Source: Akkermansia muciniphila (lineage in GTDB: Bacteria; Verrucomicrobiota; Verrucomicrobiia; Verrucomicrobiales; Akkermansiaceae). From it: 48,488 nucleotides of DNA. The first letter of the stretch is position 1. Every line of letters starts with the position of its first letter. The stretch spans positions 1 to 48,488 of the forward strand of contig CAMCYK010000016.1 in NCBI GenBank assembly GCA_945883695.1, written 5' to 3'. Positions 35,019 to 45,013 of the stretch are shown piece by piece. The translations under genes were made by a program, and so were the position numbers. The notes beneath the pieces are model-generated. The model searched no databases, was not told where the DNA came from, and saw nothing but the letters and a program-made list of their open reading frames with translations.

Positions 35019-37262
35019 ATGAAAGCCCTCGCGATCCTCCTCGCCCTGACCACCGTGGCATCCGCCCAGAAGCTCATCGGTTGGAACAATCTCGGGATGC
35101 ACTGCATGGACGACGACTACTCGGTCTTCGCCATCCTCCCCCCTTACAACACGGTCGATTGCCAGCTCATCAACGCGTCGGGAAAGCTGGTGCGCGACCC
35201 CGCCGGCTTCTCGCTCACCTATGAGGCGATCGCCGATCCCGATGGCTCGATCAACCGCCGCAGTCACGGCAAAACCAACTTCTGGGAGCACTCGCAGGCC
35301 CTCTTCGGGGCCAGCCTTCCCGCGGAAACCGGTCTCACCGGCAAGAAGATGCCCGGTCCGTTCAACGAGCCGCAGCCGCTCGACTTCAATGCCCTGATGA
35401 ACTGGTTCGAAGCCGCCGGGATTCCGATCACGCCGATCGACGACGCGGGACACCTGAACCCCTACCCCGTCCTGCGGCTGACCGCGAGATCCACGACGGG
35501 AACCTTGCTCGCGACTACCGACGTCGTGTTGCCGGTCTCCGCCGAGATGGATTGCCGGAAGTGTCACGCGTCGGATTCCGGACCGGCTGCCAAGCCCGCG
35601 GCGGGCTGGGTGAACGATCCGAATCCGGCGCGGGATCACCGGTTGAATATCCTGCGGCTCCACGACGAGAGACACCTCGGAACCACGGTGTACGCCAACG
35701 CTCTTTCCGCCGCCAAATACACGGCGGAAGGCCTCCATGCGAGCGTCGTCGTGCAGCAGAAGCCGGTCCTTTGCGCGGCGTGCCACGCCTCCGAGGCGCT
35801 CGGCACCGGCGGTGCCGAAGGCGTCAGTCCGCTCACCCGGGCGATGCACTCGCGGCATGCGAACGTGGTCGGGCCCGGCTCTCCCCTCACCCTCGATCAC
35901 TCGGCGAACCGGAGTTCCTGCTACCAATGCCATCCCGGCTCGGAGACCCGCTGCCTGCGCGGCGCGATGGGCTCCGCCGTGGCGGCGGACGGCTCGACGG
36001 CGATGCAATGCCAGAGCTGCCACGGCTCGATGAGCCAGGTCGGCGCGGCCGACCGCACCGGGTGGCTCGACGAACCGAACTGCCAGCAATGCCACACCGG
36101 CAGCGCGACTCTGAACAACGGCCAGATCCGCTACACGAGTGTCTTTGAAGCCAATGGCATTCCGCGCGTCCCGGCCAGCGCGCTGTTCGCGACCAATCCC
36201 GACACACCCGCGGCCGGCAAGTCGCTCTATCGCTTTTCGAAAGGTCACGGCGGACTTCAATGCGGCGCCTGCCACGGCTCGACCCACGCCGAATATCCGG
36301 CGCTCCACCGCAACGACAATTTGCAAAGCGTGAAGCTCCAGGGCCACGCCGGGGTGGTCGCGAATTGCACCGCCTGCCACTCCTCGATGCCGAACACCGT
36401 GTCCGGCGGCCCCCACGGCATGCACCCGACCGGCAGCGCCTGGATCAAGTCCCACGACGACCATGGCAAAAGCGCTTCTTGTCTCGCCTGCCACGGTTCC
36501 GACCGGCGCGGCACGGTCCTGTCGCGCTCCTTTTCCGACCGTGAACTCACTTTCAGCGACGATGGGGTCAGCCACAAGATCCCGCTCTTCCGCGGCGCGA
36601 ACGTGAGCTGCTTTCTCTGCCACAAGCGCGAGGACAACGGCGGCCTCGGGGGCATCTTCACCAACAACCTCCGACCGGTCGTCGCCAACGCGAGTCTCAC
36701 CACCGCGGCCGGCAGCGCCGGCACCCTTGCCCTTGCTTCCAGCGATGCCAACGGCAATTTCCGGACGCTGCGCATCGTGGGCCAACCGCAGCACGGCACC
36801 GCGACCTTGGCGGGAAACCTCGCCACTTACCGTCCCGAGATCGGCTTCTCGGGACCGGACTCGTTCACCTTCGCCGCATTCGACGGCTTCGCCGATTCGA
36901 ACCTCGGCGTCGTCTCGGTCACTGTTGGCGACCCGGCGACCGCGGATGCCCTCGACCGCGACCACGACCACTATCCGGACCTTGTCGAATACGCGCTGGG
37001 GCTTTCCCCGGACTTCCCGACATCGCCCGCCGCGCGCATCCCGTTCCTGAAAAATATCGGCGGCACGAACTATCTCACACTCAGCGTCCCGCGCTACCTC
37101 GCGCCAAGCGACGCGAGCGCGACCATTGAATTCAGTTCGGACTTTGAGTACTGGGTGCCCGGAGTGATTCTGGCCAACACCCCGTTCCTGCTCGAGGCCC
37201 GCGATCCGGATCCCGCCATGAGCCATGCGGGGAGATTCGTTCGGATCCGGGCGGAACGATAG
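35019..37262 (+). CDS. Exported nine-heme c-type cytochrome with Ig/cadherin-like and calcium-repeat tail
   Basis: 747 residues from ATG 35019, chosen because it begins a signal peptide (MKALAILLALTTVASAQ). Nine CxxCH heme sites stand near residues 179, 252, 301, 331, 355, 415, 450, 488 and 531. Before them is a heme-free N-terminal domain of about 160 residues with GWNNLGMHCMDDDYSVF and LPPYNTVDC. After them come a cadherin/Ig-like segment (about 555-645) and a short DRDHDHYPDLVEYALGLSP unit of the kind found in calcium-binding thrombospondin-3-like repeats. Probably a periplasmic or surface electron-transfer protein. The electron partner is unknown. Followed after 24 bp by the Tat protein gene. 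Confidence 0.88.
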   Translation: MKALAILLALTTVASAQKLIGWNNLGMHCMDDDYSVFAILPPYNTVDCQLINASGKLVRDPAGFSLTYEAIADPDGSINRRSHGKTNFWEHSQALFGASLPAETGLTGKKMPGPFNEPQPLDFNALMNWFEAAGIPITPIDDAGHLNPYPVLRLTARSTTGTLLATTDVVLPVSAEMDCRKCHASDSGPAAKPAAGWVNDPNPARDHRLNILRLHDERHLGTTVYANALSAAKYTAEGLHASVVVQQKPVLCAACHASEALGTGGAEGVSPLTRAMHSRHANVVGPGSPLTLDHSANRSSCYQCHPGSETRCLRGAMGSAVAADGSTAMQCQSCHGSMSQVGAADRTGWLDEPNCQQCHTGSATLNNGQIRYTSVFEANGIPRVPASALFATNPDTPAAGKSLYRFSKGHGGLQCGACHGSTHAEYPALHRNDNLQSVKLQGHAGVVANCTACHSSMPNTVSGGPHGMHPTGSAWIKSHDDHGKSASCLACHGSDRRGTVLSRSFSDRELTFSDDGVSHKIPLFRGANVSCFLCHKREDNGGLGGIFTNNLRPVVANASLTTAAGSAGTLALASSDANGNFRTLRIVGQPQHGTATLAGNLATYRPEIGFSGPDSFTFAAFDGFADSNLGVVSVTVGDPATADALDRDHDHYPDLVEYALGLSPDFPTSPAARIPFLKNIGGTNYLTLSVPRYLAPSDASATIEFSSDFEYWVPGVILANTPFLLEARDPDPAMSHAGRFVRIRAER

Positions 37263-37286
37263 ACTTCGCCCCGACCCCCGCTCGAA

Positions 37287-39557
37287 ATGCTTCCGCCCTT
37301 CGCTTCCTCGCGCCGTGACTTTCTCCGCCGCACCGCCCCCGGACTGGCCCTGCTGCCCTATCTGCCGTGGTCAGGCGGCGTGGCCGGGAAGCCGGTGGAG
37401 CTGCCGGCGGGCGCCGCGCCGGCAGCGCTCGAAGCCGCCTGGTTCCCAAGCCGGCTCCATGCCTTCGTATGGCGGAACTGGTCGCTGGTTCCACTGGAAC
37501 GGATGGCCGCGGTGGTCGGGGCGCGGAGCGAGGACCTGGCGCGGCTCGGGCAAGGCATGGGGCTGCCACCCGCGGCAGAACTGGACGACACGCGGTGGCG
37601 GCGGGCTCACCTGACGATCCTCCGGCGCAACTGGCATCTGCTGCCCTACGAGCAAATCCTGGAATTGCTCGGCTGGACCGGGGAACGCCTGGCCTACACC
37701 CTGCGCGAGGACGATTTCTTCTTCCACAAGGTCGGGAATCTCAAGCCGAAGTGCCTTCCCTTGCGCTGGTCTCCGCCGACCGCGGCGCAGCAGGAACGGA
37801 CGAGGGAGATCGCCGGAATCGTGCGCGAGTGCTTCCCGGGTGGTTCCCTGGAGGGAAAGGAGCCCTTGTTCTCGTTCATCGACACCTTGAAGACCCTGCC
37901 CGCGGCTAGCGCGGGCGCGACCGCGGCGGCTCCTTCCACCGCCTTGCGCATGGGCTACTCGTACTTCGCCTTGTGCGGGGACCCCTTGCTCGACCCCGCC
38001 TTGGATCCCTATCCCGACGGGCTGTTGGCCCGGCTCGCCGCGCTCGGCGAGAACGCGGTCTGGCTGCATGTGGAGCTGTCCCATCTGGCGGACCTGCCGT
38101 GGGCCCCGGATCCGCGGGTCGGCCAACGCCGCGCGGCCTTGGGAGCCCTGGTGAAACGGGCCGCCGCGCACGGCATGAAGATCTTCCTCTACCTGAACGA
38201 ACCGCGCTCGCTGCCCGCGGCCGCTCCGGTGTTCCAACGGCATCCCGACTGGCGGGGCGTCCCGGAAGGCGAATTCCACGCGGTCTGCACCAGCGCGCCG
38301 GCGGTGCGCGCCGCGTTGCGCGAGGCGATCGCCGGCCTCTGCCGCGAGCTGCCGGATCTCGGCGGATTCTTCACCATCACCGCCTCGGAGAACCTCACCA
38401 ACTGCTGGTCACACGGACAAGGCAGCCATTGCCCGAACTGTAAGGAACGCCCGCCCGCCGAGGTGATCGCGGAAGTCAGCGCGACCCTCGCGGCCGGCAT
38501 CCGCGACGCCGGCGGCAAGCAGCGCTATCTGGCGTGGGACTGGGGCTGGGCGGACGATTGGGCGCTGGACGTGATCGCGCGCCTGCCGCCCGAGGCGGAG
38601 CTGCTCAGCGTGAGCGAGTGGAGCCTGCCGATCGAGCGCGGCGGCGTGAATTCGACCGTCGGCGAATACAGTATCAGTTCGATCGGCCCCGGCCCGCGCG
38701 CCCTCCGCCACTGGGCGGCCGCGAAGCAACGAGGCCTGCGGGTGGCGGCGAAGATCCAATGCGGCAACACCTGGGAACTCAGCGCGGTGCCCTACCTGCC
38801 GGTGCTGGAGAACATCACGCGCCACGCCACCGCCCTGCGCGACGCCGGGGTGGGCGACATCATGCTCGGCTGGACGCTCGGCGGTCATCCTTCGCCGAAC
38901 CTGCAGGCGATCGGAGAGATCAACGCCGGCGGCACGCTCGACACCCTCGCGCTCAAGCGCCACGGCGCGCGCCACGCCGGCGCGATGGCCCGCTTCTGGC
39001 GCGACTGCAGCACGGCCTTCCGGGAATTCCCCTACCACATCGGCTGCGTTTACCACGCGCCGCTCCAGATGGGCCCCGCCAATCCGCTGTGGCCCGCCGC
39101 CACCGGCTACCGCGCGTGCATGGTCGGCATTCCTTACGACGACCTCGAATCCTGGCGCGCGATCTATCCGGCGGAGGTCTTTGCCAGCCAGTTGGACAAG
39201 GTCGCCCGCGGCTTCCAAGCCGCGATCACCCGGCTCCGGGCGGACATCGTCAGCACGCCGCCCGCGATCGCCGAAGAGCTCCGCTTCGCCGAAGCCGCGG
39301 CCATCCACTTCGCCAGCGTCGCCTGCCAATGCCGCGCCGTGGTCGCCCGCGACGCGAAGGACCACCCCGCCTTGAGCCGGCTCTGCAACGAAGAAGCCGG
39401 GCACGCGATCCGACTCCACGCCTTGCAGGGCGAGGACTCGCGGATCGGCTTCGAAGCCTCGAACCAGTATTACTACATTCCACTGGACCTCGTCGAAAAG
39501 GTCATCAACTGCCGCTGGCTGGCCCGCCACCTCGGTGCGTCGGAACCCGCCCGCTGA
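37287..39557 (+). CDS. Tat-exported TIM-barrel-like protein of unknown function
   Basis: 756 residues. A twin-arginine signal (SRRDFLRRTAPGLALLPYLPW) starts at residue 8. Residues of about 225-560 have the rhythm of a glycoside-hydrolase TIM barrel (MKIFLYLNEPR; LGGFFTITASENLTNC; YLAWDWGWADDW; LLSVSEWSLP). A cysteine cluster, NCWSHGQGSHCPNC, lies in the ITASENLTNC segment and may bind a metal or form disulfides. I cannot name a GH family or a catalytic pair; GH20-like is only a guess from overall form. The 24-bp gap to the cytochrome gene makes co-transcription likely, so a redox or glycan role at the surface is possible. Confidence 0.72.
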   Translation: MLPPFASSRRDFLRRTAPGLALLPYLPWSGGVAGKPVELPAGAAPAALEAAWFPSRLHAFVWRNWSLVPLERMAAVVGARSEDLARLGQGMGLPPAAELDDTRWRRAHLTILRRNWHLLPYEQILELLGWTGERLAYTLREDDFFFHKVGNLKPKCLPLRWSPPTAAQQERTREIAGIVRECFPGGSLEGKEPLFSFIDTLKTLPAASAGATAAAPSTALRMGYSYFALCGDPLLDPALDPYPDGLLARLAALGENAVWLHVELSHLADLPWAPDPRVGQRRAALGALVKRAAAHGMKIFLYLNEPRSLPAAAPVFQRHPDWRGVPEGEFHAVCTSAPAVRAALREAIAGLCRELPDLGGFFTITASENLTNCWSHGQGSHCPNCKERPPAEVIAEVSATLAAGIRDAGGKQRYLAWDWGWADDWALDVIARLPPEAELLSVSEWSLPIERGGVNSTVGEYSISSIGPGPRALRHWAAAKQRGLRVAAKIQCGNTWELSAVPYLPVLENITRHATALRDAGVGDIMLGWTLGGHPSPNLQAIGEINAGGTLDTLALKRHGARHAGAMARFWRDCSTAFREFPYHIGCVYHAPLQMGPANPLWPAATGYRACMVGIPYDDLESWRAIYPAEVFASQLDKVARGFQAAITRLRADIVSTPPAIAEELRFAEAAAIHFASVACQCRAVVARDAKDHPALSRLCNEEAGHAIRLHALQGEDSRIGFEASNQYYYIPLDLVEKVINCRWLARHLGASEPAR

Positions 39558-39815
39558 GCCGCAGCCTTGAGCGGACATCCCGACGGGCGGTTGGCACCCT
39601 TCCGGTTTGACCACGATCGGAGGACTTGTCAGGAATAGCTTGCCTCCCGGCGATTCCCCGCTATTGAAACCGCGCAGCCTCTTGGGCTGCGGGAGTCCTT
39701 CAACGGCTCCAGCCCTTTTCCGGTCTTCATCGATGAGAGATGGTTCGGGGATCTCCTGATAGCCTCATCGACACCGCCAGCCGCCGGGATTCCGTGCGGG
39801 CAGGCACCTGACAAC

Positions 39816-41195
<1,380 letters not shown>

Positions 41196-41213
41196 TCCAC
41201 GCATGCTTTCCCC

Positions 41214-41243
41214 AGGCCGCTCCCCACCGGGAGCGGCCTTTTC
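41214..41243 (+). terminator. Intrinsic terminator after the RNA helicase gene
   Basis: Perfect 11-bp stem AGGCCGCTCCC / GGGAGCGGCCT with a 4-nt loop (CACC), followed by a short T run, 18 bp after the helicase stop codon. Confidence 0.92.
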
Positions 41244-41304
41244 CGTCCCCCGGGACCGTTGGGCTGCTTCAGACCGGCTCGGGCCCCTTGAACCAAAGAC
41301 GGCC

Positions 41305-41440
41305 AACCACGGAACACACAGAACACACGGAAAATGACTAAATGATCCAGATTGGACCACTCATCCTCCGGGTGAGAGCAGTCACCAACCTACCTCTCTG
41401 ACCTTCCGTGTGTTCCGAGTGTTCCGAGTGTTCCGTGGTT
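41305..41440. repeat. Inverted nonamer-type repeat pair in the gap before the export operon
   Basis: The 397-bp gap 41196-41592 holds no gene. After the terminator it contains arm 1 (41305-41333) and arm 2 (41404-41440), inverted relative to each other and built from units like GGAACAC(A/T)C. Arm 2 has about one unit (9 bp) more than arm 1, as expected from slippage. About 70 bp of lower-GC sequence lies between. The rest of the gap (41441-41592) should hold the promoter of the export operon; I cannot mark it with confidence. Confidence 0.82.
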
Positions 41441-41592
41441 TTCATTTCTGAATATAGATTGCGCAGCCCCCTCAATCCCAATGCCTCCAGGATTTCACCC
41501 GACCCGGAAAAAGCAGGCGACTCGATCCGGCACTCCCCGCAAAATCCGTCCCCTTCACCTTTCCTAAAGGTCGCTCGTGCCAGCCTCGCGCC

Positions 41593-42990
41593 ATGAACGC
41601 ATTGATCCGCTCCCTCGGCGCGCTGGCCGGTATCGTCGCGCTGCTCCCCGGGTGCAGCGTGGCTCCCGGCGGCGGCACCCCTTCGGTCACCCTTCCTGTC
41701 GCCTGGCGGAACGCCGCGGACTTCCCGTCGGCCACCCCCGACGACGACCTCGCGACCTGGTGGTCGTCCTTCGGCGATCCGCAGATGACCCGGCTGATCC
41801 GCGAGGCCCTGGCCGGCAACCGCGACCTCGCCTCCGCCGTCGCCCGGGTCCGCCAGGCCCAGGCACAGCGGGATGCCCAGAAGGCATCGCTCTTCCCCTC
41901 GCTCGGCTACGATGGATCCCGTAGTTCGGGAAGATCGTGGATCGACGGCGGCGAAGACCGCTCCTTCACCTCCTACTCCGCCGGACTCGGCGCCTCGTGG
42001 GAGGCCGACTTCTTCGGCGGGAACCGCCAGTCCGTCCTCGCCGCCTCCGCCGATGCCGAGGCCGTCAAGGAGAACCTTCATTCCGCCCGCGCCGCCCTGG
42101 CCGCCGAGGTGGCGCTCGCTTACCTCGACCTCCGGGCGGCGGAAGAACGGCTCCGGATCGTCAACCGCACCCTGGTGACCCGCGAGGAAACCACCCAACT
42201 CGCCTCCTGGCGCGCCCAAGCCGGCGAGATCGACCAACTCGAACTGCGCCAGGCGGAATCCAGCCTCGAAAGCGCCCGCTCGCAGCTCGCCTCGCAGGAA
42301 CAGAATATCGCCCGGACCCGCAACCGGCTGGCCCTGCTCTGCGGCCGGGTGCCGGGCGGCATCCGCACCGGCTCCGGCGACGTCCCTTCGCCCGCCTACC
42401 GCCTCGCCGTCGGGATTCCCGCCGACACCATCCGCCAGCGCCCCGACGTCCGCGCCGCCGGCTACAACTGGGTGGCGGCCATCGCCCGCACGAAGTCCGC
42501 CGAGGCCGACCAACTGCCGAGCCTGCGCCTGTCCGGATCGCTCGGCGTGGACACCCTGAGCAGCTCCAAGCTCTTCAATCCGGAAACCCTCGCGGCAGGT
42601 CTGGTCGCCGGCATTTCCGGCCCGATCTTCGACGCCGGCCGCATCCGCGCGAACATCACCGCCCAGGGCGCGGCCGAAGAACAGGCGCTCCTTTCCTACG
42701 AGTCCTCCATTCTAACAGCCCTGTCCGAGGTGGAAGACTCCCTCATCGCCTGCCGCCGCTCGGCGGAACGGCTCGCCTCGCTGGAGAAAGCCGCCTTCGC
42801 CGCGAAAGAAGCCTCCAAGCTGGCCAACCAGAAATACCGCGCCGGCGTCATCGACATCACCACCGTGCTCGATACCCAGCGCAGCGACCTCGCCCTCGAG
42901 GAAAGCGTCACCGCCGTCCAGGCCGACCGCGCCGCCGCCCATGTCCAGCTTTACAAGGCGCTCGGCGGCGGTTGGTCCGCCGGCTCCTGA
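41593..42990 (+). CDS. Outer-membrane efflux lipoprotein (OprM/NodT, TolC-like)
   Basis: 465 residues. Lipoprotein signal with lipobox LLPGC (lipidated C21), then two outer-membrane-efflux repeats (roughly residues 65-255 and 275-460) with long coiled-coil helices such as LARVRQAQAQRDAQKASLFPS-type segments and the PDVRAA motif near the second repeat's start. Forms the outer-membrane channel of a tripartite exporter. First gene of a four-gene export operon, 11 bp before the adaptor gene. Confidence 0.95.
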   Translation: MNALIRSLGALAGIVALLPGCSVAPGGGTPSVTLPVAWRNAADFPSATPDDDLATWWSSFGDPQMTRLIREALAGNRDLASAVARVRQAQAQRDAQKASLFPSLGYDGSRSSGRSWIDGGEDRSFTSYSAGLGASWEADFFGGNRQSVLAASADAEAVKENLHSARAALAAEVALAYLDLRAAEERLRIVNRTLVTREETTQLASWRAQAGEIDQLELRQAESSLESARSQLASQEQNIARTRNRLALLCGRVPGGIRTGSGDVPSPAYRLAVGIPADTIRQRPDVRAAGYNWVAAIARTKSAEADQLPSLRLSGSLGVDTLSSSKLFNPETLAAGLVAGISGPIFDAGRIRANITAQGAAEEQALLSYESSILTALSEVEDSLIACRRSAERLASLEKAAFAAKEASKLANQKYRAGVIDITTVLDTQRSDLALEESVTAVQADRAAAHVQLYKALGGGWSAGS

Positions 42991-43001
42991 TCCCCATCTC
43001 C

Positions 43002-44303
43002 ATGAAGTCACCCGATTCCGCCCAAGACCTCGCCGCCATCCTCGATCGCGGCAAATCCCGGCCGATCCGCAAGTGGATCGCCATCGCGCTGCTCCTCGCC
43101 GCCCTCGGCGGCGGGGCCTACTACTATTTCAATCGCACCGGCAACGGCGAGACCGGCCCGGAATACGTGACGAGACCGCTGGAGAAGGGCGAGATCTCGA
43201 TCGAGATCACCGCCACCGGCAACCTCGCGCCGACCAACCAGGTCATCGTCGGCAGCGAGCTCTCCGGCACCGTCGCCGAGGTCTTCGTCGACACCAACGA
43301 TACCGTGACCAAGGGCCAGGAACTGGCAAAGCTCGACACCATCAAGCTGATCCAGCAGACCGAGCGCACCCGCGCCACCCTGCTCTCCACCAAGGCCCGC
43401 GTCAGCCAGGCGGAAGCCACCGTGCGCGAAACCGAGGCGTCGCACGACCGGCTGCTGGAACTCCACAAGCTGAGCGGCGGACAGACGCCGTCGAAGGCCG
43501 ACATGGACTCCTCGCTCGCCACCGTCGAGCGCGCGCGGGCCGAACTCGAGAGCACCAAAGCCTCGGTGGCGGAGGCCGAGGCGAACGTGAAGGCGATCGA
43601 GCGCGATCTCGAAAAGGCGGTGATCCGCTCGCCCGTCAACGGCACCATCCTCCTGCGCAAGCTGGAAGTCGGCCAGACCGTCGCCGCCTCCTTCACCGCG
43701 CCCGAGCTTTTCACCATCGCGGAAGACCTGCGGAAAATGGAGCTCGTCGTCGCGGTCGCGGAGTCCGACATCGCCCGGGTCGAGAAAGGCCAGGCCGTGG
43801 AGTTCGAGGTCTCCGCGTGGCCGAAGCGGATCTTCAACGCGACGGTGAAAAAGGTCTTCTTCGGGTCCTTGCTCACCAACAACGTCGTTACTTACAGCAC
43901 CGAGCTGGAGGTGAACAACGACGACCTCAGCCTGCGCCCCGGCATGACCGCCACCGCCGACATTTTCATCGAGCGCAAGCAGGACATCTTCATCGTGCCG
44001 AACTCCGCACTCCGCTTCGACCCCGCGGCGGCGGCGAAGCTGGGCCAGGATGAGGAGGGCGACCGCACCATCGTCCAGCAACTCTCGGGCAGCGGCCGCC
44101 GCTGGGGACGCGGCTCCGGCTCGACGGTGCCGGCCGGCCCCGAGAAGAAGGGCGCCAGCATCTGGGTGATGGAAAATGGCGCGCCGGTCGAGGTCAAGGT
44201 GAGCACGGGCCTCACCGACGGCAACCACACCGAGGTCACCGGGGAAGGACTCGCCGAAGGCGCGGAAATCATCGTCAGCGCCAAGCCCGTGATGAAGCCA
44301 TGA
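43002..44303 (+). CDS. Periplasmic adaptor (MacA/HlyD-type membrane fusion protein)
   Basis: 433 residues from ATG 43002; the frame is open upstream only because it runs antiparallel-free through the preceding gene. One N-terminal membrane helix (WIAIALLLAALGGGAYYYF), a biotinyl-lipoyl half before and after a coiled-coil hairpin (about residues 105-210), then beta-barrel and membrane-proximal domains (ELVVAVAESDIARVEKGQAVEF; SLRPGMTATADIFIERK). A glycine/serine/arginine-rich insert near residue 365 (SGSGRRWGRGSGS) is unusual. Its stop overlaps the ATPase start by 4 bp (ATGA), indicating translational coupling. Partner of the MacB-like ATPase and permease. Confidence 0.95.
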   Translation: MKSPDSAQDLAAILDRGKSRPIRKWIAIALLLAALGGGAYYYFNRTGNGETGPEYVTRPLEKGEISIEITATGNLAPTNQVIVGSELSGTVAEVFVDTNDTVTKGQELAKLDTIKLIQQTERTRATLLSTKARVSQAEATVRETEASHDRLLELHKLSGGQTPSKADMDSSLATVERARAELESTKASVAEAEANVKAIERDLEKAVIRSPVNGTILLRKLEVGQTVAASFTAPELFTIAEDLRKMELVVAVAESDIARVEKGQAVEFEVSAWPKRIFNATVKKVFFGSLLTNNVVTYSTELEVNNDDLSLRPGMTATADIFIERKQDIFIVPNSALRFDPAAAAKLGQDEEGDRTIVQQLSGSGRRWGRGSGSTVPAGPEKKGASIWVMENGAPVEVKVSTGLTDGNHTEVTGEGLAEGAEIIVSAKPVMKP

Positions 44304-45010
44304 GCAACCTGATCGAACTGCGCGGCCTGACCAAGACCTACGGCCGCGGCGACGCCGCCTTCCAGGCGCTTTGCGGCGTCGACATGGACATCGCCCGCGG
44401 CGAGTTCCTCGCGGTGATGGGCCCCAGCGGATCGGGGAAATCAACCCTGATGAACCTGTTAGGCTGCCTCGACACTCCGACTACCGGCAACTACCGCTTT
44501 GACGGGGTCGCGGTCGAGACCCTCAACAAGGACCAACGCTCCCTCCTCCGCCGCCAGGCCCTCGGCTTCATCTTCCAAGGCTTCAACCTGCTCGCCCGCA
44601 CCTCGGCGCTTGAAAACGTCGAGCTGCCCCTGCTCTACCGCGGCCACACCCGCAAGCAACGCCACGAGCTGGCGCGCCGGGCGCTGGCCAGCGTCGGGCT
44701 GCCCGACAAGGAGCGCAACACCCCGTCCGAACTCTCCGGCGGCCAGCAACAACGGGTCGCCATCGCCCGCGCGATCGTCACCAGTCCCGGCACGCTGTTC
44801 GCCGACGAGCCGACCGGCAACCTGGATTCCAAGACCACCGGCGAAGTGATGGAGCTGCTGTGCCGGCTCAACGAGGACCTCGGGATCACCGTCATCATGG
44901 TCACCCACGAGGACGAGGTGGCCCATTATGCCAAGCGGGTCATCCTCGTCCGCGACGGCCTGATCGGCTCGGACCGGCCCAACCCCAACCGCATCGAACG
45001 CAACCGCTGA
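44300..45010 (+). CDS. MacB/LolD-type ABC transporter ATP-binding protein
   Basis: 236 residues. Walker A GPSGSGKST, Q-loop FIFQGFNLL, ABC signature LSGGQQQR, Walker B LFADEPTGNLDS and H-loop VTHE. Hydrolyses ATP to drive the permease encoded 3 bp downstream. In MacB proper the ATPase and permease are fused; here they are two genes. Substrate may be an antibiotic, peptide or lipopeptide; the sequence does not tell. Confidence 0.97.
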   Translation: MSNLIELRGLTKTYGRGDAAFQALCGVDMDIARGEFLAVMGPSGSGKSTLMNLLGCLDTPTTGNYRFDGVAVETLNKDQRSLLRRQALGFIFQGFNLLARTSALENVELPLLYRGHTRKQRHELARRALASVGLPDKERNTPSELSGGQQQRVAIARAIVTSPGTLFADEPTGNLDSKTTGEVMELLCRLNEDLGITVIMVTHEDEVAHYAKRVILVRDGLIGSDRPNPNRIERNR

Positions 45011-45013
45011 GTC

